From: Baffinella frigidus | Lineage: Eukaryota; Cryptophyceae; Cryptomonadales; Baffinellaceae | NCBI GenBank assembly: GCA_026770585.1 | Contig: MU647291.1 | Span: forward strand, 1-12,131 | DNA length: 12,131 nucleotides | Reading direction: 5' to 3' | Shown here: positions 6,951-12,030 of the stretch, in pieces | Layout of the letters: each line of letters begins with the position of its first letter | Numbering within the stretch: position 1 is the stretch's first letter | Notes under the pieces: model-generated | What the model was told of the DNA's origin: nothing | What the model saw: only the letters and a program-made list of their open reading frames with translations | The model's database searches: none | Made by a program: the position numbers and the translations under genes

Positions 6951-7015
6951 GAACCGCCAGGTGTCCGGCTATGGTGGGATTGGATTCAGCCTAAAGGTCC
7001 TAAAGGTCCTAAACG
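6951..7015 (+). repeat. Dispersed repeat with 9-base tail, copy G
   Basis: Diverged body (CCAGGTGTCCGGCTATGGTG, GGATTGGATTCAG) with a tail CCTAAAGGTCCTAAAGGTCC. The body resembles the diverged middle of copy C (CCCATGGTGGGAGT). Paired in inverted orientation with copy F. Confidence 0.65.
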
Positions 7016-7017
7016 GG

Positions 7018-7055
7018 CCGAAAAGGGTTCGAAGGACTCTTCGAACCCTTTTCGG
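7018..7055. repeat. Perfect 16-bp hairpin
   Basis: CCGAAAAGGGTTCGAA, loop GGACTC, TTCGAACCCTTTTCGG. It follows copy G of the tail repeat by two bases. No T tract follows. Perhaps the remnant of a foldback whose centre was lost, or a structure in an RNA. Confidence 0.85.
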
Positions 7056-7197
7056 TAACTCGTGAATCCCTGGGGCGAGATCACTTTTCTCCAAGGTTCT
7101 GGAATCCCCAGGATGCCCTCTTCAAATCTGGTTCAACAACTTTGCCACTTTGAGCACATGAACATACTGAAGCGTCTCCTTGTTCGTGGAAAGTTGA
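7056..7197. other. Short spacer
   Basis: No gene, repeat or inverted repeat recognised. Confidence 0.4.
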
Positions 7198-7325
7198 CTT
7201 AATATGTTATCCCTTAAGTGCCCATAGGGTGAATATTCACCCTAACTCGCCCTAGGCAGGTCCTAGGACCCTACCGTAGGGCGTATGAGCCTGCTGGCCA
7301 CTTAAGGGATACCCAACATATTAAG
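7198..7325. mobile_element. Foldback element, CTTAAGTGGCCA family
   Basis: Ends CTTAATATGTT (7198-7208) and AACATATTAAG (7315-7325) are perfect complements. Inner arms TATCCCTTAAGTG and CACTTAAGGGATA pair after a four-base gap (GGGT in the right arm only). TTAA or TA could be the target duplication. A perfect 20-bp palindrome with GAATATTC at its centre lies at 7225-7244. Core CCTAGGCAGGTCCTAGG, CCCTACCGTAGGGCGTATGA is shared with 5328-5433. Non-coding. Confidence 0.8.
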
Positions 7326-7550
7326 AAACATACCCAACATGTGAGATCAAAAATGCATGGGAACTGTGAGATCCATACTGCATGTGAAAGGGATCAATAA
7401 TTCGTGTGGTCTTGTCAAACACGCGCTGTTGCTGTTCTGGCAGCCGCGACTCTGCACGCTGTCCCATTTTTTTATCATTATTGACACCGACACGGCCCAG
7501 ACCTCTCGCATGGATGCAAGCGGACCCAGCGACCCTCTTGACTGCAGTGT
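7326..7550. other. Stretch without a recognisable gene
   Basis: ACATACCCAACATG at 7328-7341 repeats the right end of the adjacent element (ATACCCAACATA), and TGTGAGATC occurs twice. Small frames on both strands have no recognisable domain. Confidence 0.4.
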
Positions 7551-7605
7551 GAGCCTCGGTCGGACAGGTGACACGCCTCGGTCGGACAGGTGACGAGCCT
7601 CGGTG
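7551..7605 (+). repeat. 22-bp tandem repeat
   Basis: Two full units of the type GAGCCTCGGTCGGACAGGTG and a third that switches to GGTGGT. Same array type as 4974-5014 and 10375-10431. Translated it gives SLGRTGD, without known meaning. Confidence 0.85.
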
Positions 7606-7610
7606 GTCTC

Positions 7611-7850
7611 ATGCAGAAAGCGACCCTCTTACCGCAGCGAGCGACTCCCTTACTGCAAGGGAATCCTGACAGCGAGGTGGTCGTCTGCGAGCAACCCGCG
7701 GGGGATGCCCATCCCATGATAGTTGAGGTTCGCGAACTTGCCGTCCGCCCACCTGCAGGTGCCACCGAGGCGTCAGAATATCCTCTAGGTCCTTTAGGTT
7801 CTTCGAGCTCCCAACATACGCGGACACCGGAACTTGTTCTGTACACGTAG
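7611..7850 (+). CDS. Possible exon or gene fragment fused to a dispersed repeat
   Basis: A frame opening at ATG 7611, up to 80 codons. Residues before about 57 (for example EQPAGDAHPMIVEVRELAVR) have a coding-like composition; I do not recognise a family. After that the frame enters copy H of the tail repeat on the opposite strand (PLGPLGSSSSQH), so the C-terminal part is repeat-derived. CAGGTGCC near 7756 could be a splice donor ending the exon. Equally it may be a chance frame. Confidence 0.25.
   Translation: MQKATLLPQRATPLLQGNPDSEVVVCEQPAGDAHPMIVEVRELAVRPPAGATEASEYPLGPLGSSSSQHTRTPELVLYT
7781..7841 (-). repeat. Dispersed repeat with 9-base tail, copy H
   Basis: Minus-strand copy: CAGAACAAGTTCCGGTGTCC, GTATGTTGGGAGCTCGAAGA, ACCTAAAGGACCTAGAGG. 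It lacks the GATCCGAAAAGAAGC part. No inverted partner is adjacent; instead a truncated MITE follows. Confidence 0.85.
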
Positions 7851-7932
7851 GACCCTACAGTAGGGCTATACCTAGGGCCCTATGGTGGTCCTAGGGGGAT
7901 GGGTGGTTTTTATGAGCGAGGTACCCCTGTAG
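7842..7932. mobile_element. Truncated MITE, ACAGGGGTACCTCGCTC family
   Basis: The right end (TATGAGCGAGGTACCCCTGT plus A) and the core (CCTACAGTAGGGCTATACC, GGGCCCTATGGTGGTCCTAG) match copies 1 and 3, but the left arm is missing. The junction is at the edge of copy H. Confidence 0.8.
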
Positions 7933-7937
7933 CACAC

Positions 7938-7995
7938 CTTAAGTACGCAAGCACGCAAGGAAGGAAGCACGCACGCATACAAGGAAGGAAGCACG
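7938..7995 (+). repeat. GCACGCAAGGAAGGAA tandem repeat
   Basis: Short words AAGCACGCA and AAGGAAGGAAGCACG repeat two to three times in an imperfect array. Confidence 0.8.
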
Positions 7996-8033
7996 GGTGT
8001 GGGAGGCCAGGCACCAGCGCCGGCGCGGGTCAT

Positions 8034-8137
8034 CGGTCCCGAGGCGGGCCTATCTCTCTTCCCGAGGCTAACATCCCGAAGCGGGCCCATCTCTCTTCCT
8101 GAGGCGGGCCTATCTCTCGCCGTTCCGGAGGCGGGCC
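8034..8137 (+). repeat. CCCGAGGCGGGCCTATCTCT tandem repeat
   Basis: Four imperfect units of the type GAGGCGGGCCTATCTCTCTT. A frame through it reads repeated PEAGLSL or ISLPEAGL, a product of the repeat. Another occurrence of CTCCCGAGGCGGGCCTGTC is at 9327. The GC-rich DNA after it (8138-8254) has open frames on both strands, neither recognised. Confidence 0.8.
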
Positions 8138-8254
8138 TGAGAAAGGTGGGGGGGCGCGGGGCGGACCGGAGGCCGATGTTGGAGGCGATTTTCCACTCCT
8201 TTGCCATGCACGGGTTCCGCTCCGCCGCTGCCGCCGGGACAGCTGTCAGCATCT

Positions 8255-8363
8255 GACTGGTCTAATGACCTGACTGGCCTAACGACCTGACTGCTGACTG
8301 GTCTAACGACTTGACTGGTCTAACGATCTGACTGGTCTAAGGAGTTGACTGGTCTAATGACGG
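8255..8363 (+). repeat. 17-bp tandem repeat CTGACTGGTCTAACGAC
   Basis: About six imperfect units with some partial units (CTGACTGCTGACTGG) and substitutions at the last positions. A minisatellite; no coding sense. Confidence 0.9.
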
Positions 8364-8390
8364 GCCCGCTTCGCGATGCGCGGCCCCACG

Positions 8391-8560
8391 TAATCATGCA
8401 AAAAGCCAACGCCAGCGAGGTATTTAGAGCCTAAGGATTGCCTACGGTATGAGCCCCCCTCCCACGACTTTTAAAGATCGTCTTGTTTAAAACGTCGTAG
8501 GATGAGGGGGGGGGTCCTCCCGTAGGCGAAGGGGTCCGCTGGCGTTAGCTTTTCGCATTA
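8391..8560. mobile_element. Foldback MITE, AACGCCAGCG arms
   Basis: GCCAACGCCAGCG (8405-8417) pairs with CGCTGGCGTTAGC (8537-8549). Outward the match continues as GCAAAAA/CTTTTCGC to TA at each end. Inside, GCCTACGGTATGAG and CCCCTCCCACGAC pair with GTCGTAGGATGAGGGG and CCCGTAGGC. About 170 bp, non-coding. Immediately to its right CGCATTAGTAATGCG makes a small palindrome. Confidence 0.8.
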
Positions 8561-8563
8561 GTA

Positions 8564-8703
8564 ATGCGGAAAGCGAGGATGCGACTCAGTACAAAGGTTA
8601 CAATGGAGGGCTTTAACAGGCTTTAAAAGGTCTCATTGCAAACTGGTGTACCGAATCGCGAACAAATGAAACCTCCTCCAACGTAAGCGTTTCTCAATGC
8701 ACT
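8564..8703. other. Spacer with weak inverted repeat
   Basis: GTACAAAGGTTACAATG and the complement of GTACACCAGTTTGCAATG flank about 8590-8663, suggesting an eroded foldback. No gene. Confidence 0.4.
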
Positions 8704-8744
8704 TACCACCGGGTTATCTCGGCGGGGTTTTATCTAGGCAAGGC
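8704..8744 (+). repeat. 41-bp direct repeat, left copy
   Basis: Starts TACCACCGGGTTATCTCGGC and ends TTATCTAGGCAAGGC. It recurs at 8924-8964 with two substitutions. The pair brackets a foldback element, with five bases between this copy and the element. Confidence 0.9.
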
Positions 8745-8749
8745 TGACG

Positions 8750-8925
8750 TAGAGCGCTGTGCAGATAAGTTGGCCACCGGAAAATGGGAAAATGGGAAAA
8801 TTGGAGCCGTTGATGTCCACTTTAGAGAAATTCATGCAACTAAATTTCTCAAAAGTTGACAAAATGGCTCCAATTTCTCGATTTCCCATCATTTCCTGTG
8901 GCCAACTTCTCTGCACTGCGCTCTA
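8750..8925. mobile_element. Foldback MITE, GAGCGC arms
   Basis: A 176-bp element bounded by TA. Left arm GAGCGCTGTGCAGATAAGTT, GGCCACCGGAAAATGGG, AATTGGAGCC; right arm the complement with scattered mismatches and a small length difference. Pairing continues weakly to the centre, so nearly the whole element folds on itself. It starts GAGCG like the element at 5858, but the arms otherwise differ. Non-coding. Confidence 0.88.
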
Positions 8926-8964
8926 CCACCGGGTTGTCTCGGTGGGGTTTTATCTAGGCAAGGC
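8924..8964 (+). repeat. 41-bp direct repeat, right copy
   Basis: Partner of 8704-8744. Its first two bases are the TA at the right end of the foldback. It is far longer than any normal target duplication, so it more likely reflects a tandem duplication or an older repeat. Confidence 0.9.
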
Positions 8965-9111
8965 CAGGGAAATGTTGACTTTCAGTGTGAAGTTGAGTCT
9001 CCCTCCGAAGTAGAGGGATGTGAGCGCACGGGCAATCTCGGGCAGCGCTCCAGTGAATTCCCTCTCTCTCCCCGAAATACCCAAATTCTGCTCCCTAAGA
9101 GCTCCGAGAGC
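8965..9111. other. Stretch without a recognisable gene
   Basis: Contains only short frames and a CTCTCTCTCCCC patch. Nothing assignable. Confidence 0.4.
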
Positions 9112-9227
9112 TCCCGAGGCTGGAAGAGGGGGTATTTTAAATGTGGGGTTGTTAAATTTAGTACCAGTCACGGGCATGCTTGGTCACGCAGCTCCAGTTA
9201 TAACTTGAGCTACGTGACCAAATGCCC
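9112..9227 (+). repeat. Dispersed repeat (CACTCGAGAATGCT family, copy 3) with GGTCACG hairpin
   Basis: 9112-9164 has TATTTTAAATGTGGGGTTGT and TTAGTACCA, as in the copies at 4453 and 10668. It is followed by a hairpin (9172-9227): GGGCATGCTTGGTCACGCAG paired with CGTGACCAAATGCCC, two unpaired bases on the left. ATTACTACACAG follows at 9240, as it does after the hairpin at 566. Confidence 0.7.
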
Positions 9228-9406
9228 CTATTTTTATGAAAATTACTACACAGTCCTCCCCCCCCCCTCACTTGTAAAAGAAGCTCTGTTTTAAAATGGC
9301 CCCATTTCTAGCCTCGAGTGGGAGCTCCCGAGGCGGGCCTGTCCCACGCTGGTCCTCTCATCTCAGGTCTGCTCTCGCGGCGCTCTCTCTCTCCGCGCCT
9401 TTCCAG
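9228..9406. other. Stretch without a recognisable gene
   Basis: Contains a C run (9258-9267) and CTCCCGAGGCGGGCCTGTC, related to the tandem array at 8034. No gene. Confidence 0.4.
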
Positions 9407-9696
9407 CTCTGCCTCAGTCAATCTGGGCTCCTCGTTAATTTGATTTCGGAATAAGACAGATTCTGTCCCGCTATCTTAGACTTCGACGCCGAAGATAAGG
9501 GTGTGTATGCTATTGTAGGCATACAATGATGCTGTCTTACGCCTTTTTATGTGGACAGATTCTGGTATGTTCCGAGATGAAATTACACGTAAATGCTCTT
9601 TGTACCGGAGCGCTGTTTCCTCTGCCTCAGTCAATCTGGGCTCCTCATTAATCACAAGTAAATGCTCTGTGTACGCTGTTTCCGAGCGCTGTTTCC
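9407..9696 (+). repeat. Tandem duplication, one copy split by a TIR element
   Basis: Unit 1 is CTCTGCCTCAGTCAATCTGG then GCTCCTCGTTAAT (9407-9439), continuing after the insertion as CGTAAATGCTCTTTGTAC and GGAGCGCTGTTTCC (to 9620). Unit 2 (9620-9696) has the same words without interruption: CTCTGCCTCAGTCAATCTGG, GCTCCTCATTAAT, AGTAAATGCTCTGTGTAC, GAGCGCTGTTTCC. Unit 2 therefore shows the empty site. Confidence 0.85.
9436..9585. mobile_element. 150-bp TIR element, ATTTCGGAACAA family, copy 1
   Basis: Ends TAATTTGATTTCGGAATAAG and (right, complement) TAATTTCATCTCGGAACATA; the arms continue through CAGATTCTGTCC for about 35 bp. The interior includes CCGCTATCTTAG and GTCTTACGCCTTTTTATG. TA on both sides. 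The adjacent empty unit confirms both boundaries to within a few bases. Non-coding. Confidence 0.88.
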
Positions 9697-9943
9697 GCGC
9701 GCGGGTGCCTCCTGCCTGAGCAACCACCCTATTCCCAAAATTCCAACCCACCGACCTGCAACCTAGATGAGGCATGCGAAAGCTAGATCTGCCTCAGACG
9801 GCTGACTGACTATTCTCGTGCAGTTCACTCAGGATTGGGGTACACATACTCTGCCTGAGCTTAAGTTAACAGAGGTTCCACTTTTGCTTTGAGACGTTCC
9901 ACTCTCGACTTTTGTCTCGGTGGGCCGCGCTCTTCCAGGGTGT
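9697..9943. other. Stretch without a recognisable gene
   Basis: CTGCCTCAG/CTGCCTGAG words recur at 9709, 9789 and 9851, perhaps further decayed pieces of the duplication to the left. No gene. Confidence 0.4.
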
Positions 9944-10006
9944 GATGATAATGATGACAATGATGACAATGATGACAATGATGACAATGATGACAGTGAT
10001 GACAGG
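9944..10006 (+). repeat. 9-bp microsatellite GATGACAAT
   Basis: Seven adjacent units; four are perfect GATGACAAT (9953-9988) and the outer ones have single changes. In different frames it would read DDN or MTM repeats. Neither frame extends into recognisable protein. Confidence 0.95.
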
Positions 10007-10083
10007 CCGGGGGGCTACGCTAGACCTGAAGGGGGTCAATCGCAAAAGTCAATTCCTGTGGAGCCTCGAGTCAACTTTTGGCG

Positions 10084-10105
10084 GAATCCTGGGATTCCAG
10101 GATTC
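10084..10105. repeat. Perfect 9-bp hairpin
   Basis: GAATCCTGG, loop GATT, CCAGGATTC. It is bracketed by CAAAAGTCAA (10043) and TCAACTTTTG (10071), so it may be the centre of a small decayed foldback. Confidence 0.75.
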
Positions 10106-10135
10106 TGCCCTTACGGCCACTTTTGATTGCCCCCC

Positions 10136-10348
10136 ATGACGTCTAAGGTAGATACCAACGGCTTGCACGCGGCGATTGAGAAGGCGCGCTTAGAGAAGGA
10201 GACCCTCGAGGCGTCTGTGCACCACCACGCGTGCCTCATATACGAATACACATATACTAAATATACTAGGTACCTGGCACAAGGTACATGCCGCGCCGCA
10301 CGCCCTGCGCCGCCGCGGGCGCTGCGCTCTGCGGCCGCGCCTTTTTGA
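10136..10348 (+). CDS. Possible small exon with a helical start
   Basis: ATG 10136 opens 70 codons. Residues 8-28 (NGLHAAIEKARLEKETLEAS region) look like a charged amphipathic helix or short coiled coil with mostly G/C third positions. After about residue 36 the sequence turns low complexity (YEYTYTKYTRY, then alanine/arginine/proline rich), and I doubt that it is coding. I do not recognise a family. It may be an exon fragment whose splice site lies near 10230, or chance. Confidence 0.25.
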   Translation: MTSKVDTNGLHAAIEKARLEKETLEASVHHHACLIYEYTYTKYTRYLAQGTCRAARPAPPRALRSAAAPF

Positions 10349-10374
10349 GCCTGCGCCATGGGAGAGAGAGCTGT

Positions 10375-10431
10375 GAGCCTCGGTCGGACAGGTGACGAGC
10401 CTCGGTCGGACAGGTGACGAGCCTCGGTGGT
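10375..10431 (+). repeat. 22-bp tandem repeat
   Basis: GTGAGCCTCGGTCGGACAGG, a second unit, then a third that switches to GGTGGTTGACTAATGA. Identical in plan to the arrays at 4974 and 7551, including the switch to GGTGGT in the last unit. Confidence 0.85.
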
Positions 10432-10667
10432 TGACTAATGAACGGTATCTTTGGTCTCGCTTGTGCGTCGAGCCTTGGCCTCTGCGGCCTCTCTCCTCCC
10501 GAGCGGGGTCTCAAGAGCTGTCACTCACCCACTCTCGCTGCTCAGAGCTTTGGCACCATGTGCCAGCTGGTTTTGTTACCACCGGGTCAAACGTCAAACG
10601 GTGAGACCGAATAGAACGAGAGAGAGCTAGAAGTCGGTTGTGTGCTAAGACAAATTCTACAGTGGAC
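10432..10667. other. Stretch without a recognisable gene
   Basis: Open on the plus strand to 10604 (continuing from the tandem repeat) but with no recognisable domain. No inverted repeat found. Confidence 0.4.
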
Positions 10668-10724
10668 CACTCGAGAATGCTGGAGAATCCTATTTTATAT
10701 GTGGGGTTGTACAAATTTGTACCA
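10668..10724 (+). repeat. Dispersed repeat, CACTCGAGAATGCT family, copy 2
   Basis: CCACTCGAGAATGCTGGAGA, CCTATTTTATATGTGGGG and TTGTACAAATTTGTACCA. Same word order as 4453-4508. TTGTACAAATTTGTAC also has local inverted symmetry. Confidence 0.7.
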
Positions 10725-10944
10725 GGATAAGGTGTTACAACCTCGCGTCTGGACTGATTTCGCCTAGTTACGTGACTAACCTCACGAAAGTTACTATCTA
10801 TCTCGGTTTCAAACAGGCCATTCTAGCATTCTTGTGTAAGGTAGGTAGGTCGGTCCGGTTGTACATTTAGTATCGTAGGTCCTTTAAGACGCACTTAGTT
10901 CGAGCCCTCTCTGGACGCCCTAAGTTTACGGTCCGACGTCATAA
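10725..10944. other. Stretch without a recognisable gene
   Basis: GTAGGTAGGTCGGTCCGG (about 10843) is a short tetranucleotide run, and GTAGGTCCTTTAAG near 10876 resembles the 9-base tail repeat. No gene. Confidence 0.4.
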
Positions 10945-11103
10945 GTTCAACAAAAGTCTCTTCTCTGTGGGAAGGGAGGCGTACAGGTGAGGCGCGACGA
11001 GGACAGCGTGTTTCCGTTGGAGGTGGTCCCGGTGCTCGATGCGGCCCTGCTGCCAGACTTCATCGAACGGCCGCTCCTCCAAACTCCTCTGCCGATCTCA
11101 TAG
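10945..11103 (+). pseudogene. Exon-like coding fragment (AALLPDFIERP), copy 1
   Basis: Open frame without ATG between a stop at 10942-10944 and TAG at 11101-11103. From TACAG/GTGAGG (about 10986) it reads VRRDEDSVFPLEVVPVLDAA then LLPDFIERPLLQTPLPIS, with a codon use that looks protein-coding. TACAG before it could be a splice acceptor. Two shorter related segments follow at 11258 and 11485, so this is a repeated exon or a gene piece captured and copied. I do not recognise the family. Confidence 0.35.
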
Positions 11104-11233
11104 GAAAACGGTTTCAATTTAAAACTTGCTGGCAATGAAATTTACTACACACAATGAGTTTTACTAGTAATATTAAAGCACTTGTGTGGTAACTTTCATT
11201 GAATCGAATGGTTTTAAATAGAAACCGTTTCCC
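11103..11233. mobile_element. Foldback element, GGAAACGGTTTC arms
   Basis: Left GGAAAACGGTTTCAATTTAA and right, as complement, GGGAAACGGTTTCTATTTAA. Inner arms CAATGAAATTTACTACACAC and the complement CAATGAAAGTTACCACACAA, then GAGTTTTACTAGTAATATTA at the centre, which is itself partly palindromic. About 131 bp and nearly all paired. It starts directly at the stop codon of the exon-like fragment. Confidence 0.82.
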
Positions 11234-11257
11234 TTTGAGATCATGCGAATGCCAAGA

Positions 11258-11340
11258 GGTGAGACAGCACGATGCGGCCTTGCTGCCAGTCTTCATCGAA
11301 CGGCCGCTCCAAACTCCTCTGCCGATTATCCCGATTTAAT
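11258..11340 (+). pseudogene. Exon-like coding fragment, copy 2
   Basis: GTGAGACAGCACGATGCGGC then CTTGCTGCCAGTCTTCATCG reads VRQHDAALLPVFIERPLQTP, matching copy 1 (LDAALLPDFIERPLLQTP) with three bases deleted in frame (CTCCTC to CTC). The frame runs to a TAA at 11338-11340. It overlaps the left edge of a TIR element. The in-frame change suggests that the segment was once under coding constraint. Confidence 0.35.
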
Positions 11341-11480
11341 TTCGGACCAAGACAGAACCTGTCCCGCTATCTTAGGCTCCCCACGCAGAAGGTAAGGGTG
11401 TATATGCTATTTTAGCATCAAATGATCTATCTTACGCCTTTTCATCAGGACAGATTCTGGTATGGTCCGAGATGAAATTC
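11333..11480. mobile_element. TIR element, ATTTCGGAACAA family, copy 2
   Basis: Left TTTAATTTCGGACCAAGACA, GAACCTGTCCCGCTATCTTA; right ACAGATTCTGGTATGGTCCG, AGATGAAATT. Interior as in copy 1 with small deletions (TTAGCATCAAATGATC). About 148 bp, same orientation as copy 1. It lies between two exon-like fragments. Confidence 0.82.
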
Positions 11481-11484
11481 TCAG

Positions 11485-11576
11485 AGGTCAGACAACACGA
11501 TGCGGCCTTGCTGCCAGACGCCATCAAACTCATCGCGAAACATAACTGGTTCAGTTCCCTAACTGGCGTTTTCATT
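11485..11576 (+). pseudogene. Exon-like coding fragment, copy 3 (partial)
   Basis: GAGGTCAGACAACACGATGC, GGCCTTGCTGCCAGACGCCA reads VRQHDAALLPDAIKLIAKHN and diverges after LLPD from copies 1 and 2. A still shorter echo, GGTCAGACAACACAACACAC, lies at 11717. The different continuation could mark a splice or recombination boundary at GCCAGAC. Confidence 0.3.
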
Positions 11577-11827
11577 TAATCAGGAGGCCTAATTGAATTT
11601 ACTATGCCCTAACTAATTTCTCCTATTCAACCTCCTATTGAAAAGGAACTGATTCGGTTATCTTCCGAGATGAAAACGGTCGTAAACTCCTCGGCCGAAA
11701 CCCCCAAGGTGGCGGGTCAGACAACACAACACACTTGCAAGATGCAGGATCCTTACCACCGTGCTCTGACGCCGCTGCATCCCCGCCCGATCCTTGGTCG
11801 GATAGCGAGGGGGCAAACGGATCTTTT
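11577..11827. other. Stretch without a recognisable gene
   Basis: TTATCTTCCGAGATGAAAAC at 11658-11677 is a fragment of the end of the ATTTCGGAACAA element. Small overlapping frames on both strands have no recognisable domain. Confidence 0.4.
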
Positions 11828-12000
11828 CGAATGTAATCGGGCCCGATTTTATTTCGGAACAAGACAGATTCTTTCCCGCTATCTTAGGCTTCTGACGCCA
11901 AAGATTAGGGTGCATATGCTATTTTAGGCGTACGGTGATGCTATCTTACGCCTTTTTATGTGGCCAGATTCTGGTATGTTCCGAGATGAGATTACATTCG
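11828..12000. mobile_element. TIR element, ATTTCGGAACAA family, copy 3
   Basis: Outermost CGAATGTAATC (11828-11838) and GATTACATTCG (11990-12000) are perfect complements. Inside, ATTTCGGAACAAGACAGATT and the complement of AGATTCTGGTATGTTCCGAG pair as in copy 1. Interior CCGCTATCTTAGGCTTCTGA and GCTATCTTACGCCTTTTTAT. It is longer than copies 1 and 2 at the left (GGGCCCGATTTT), so it may be the fuller form. Confidence 0.85.
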
Positions 12001-12030
12001 CGGGGAAGTCCCATCACGCCCCGGAGCCAA

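Noticed and set aside
7999-8256. 85-codon GC-rich frame and its opposite-strand shadow of 126 codons
   Set aside because: Most of both consists of the GAGGCGGGCC tandem array; the remaining part is open on both strands because of high GC, so neither can be preferred.
8255-8363. Possible CRISPR-like spaced repeat
   Set aside because: The units are adjacent 17-mers with no unique spacers, and the genome is eukaryotic.
9912-10139. Acidic DDN-repeat protein
   Set aside because: The frame depends on the 9-base microsatellite, with no conserved sequence outside it.
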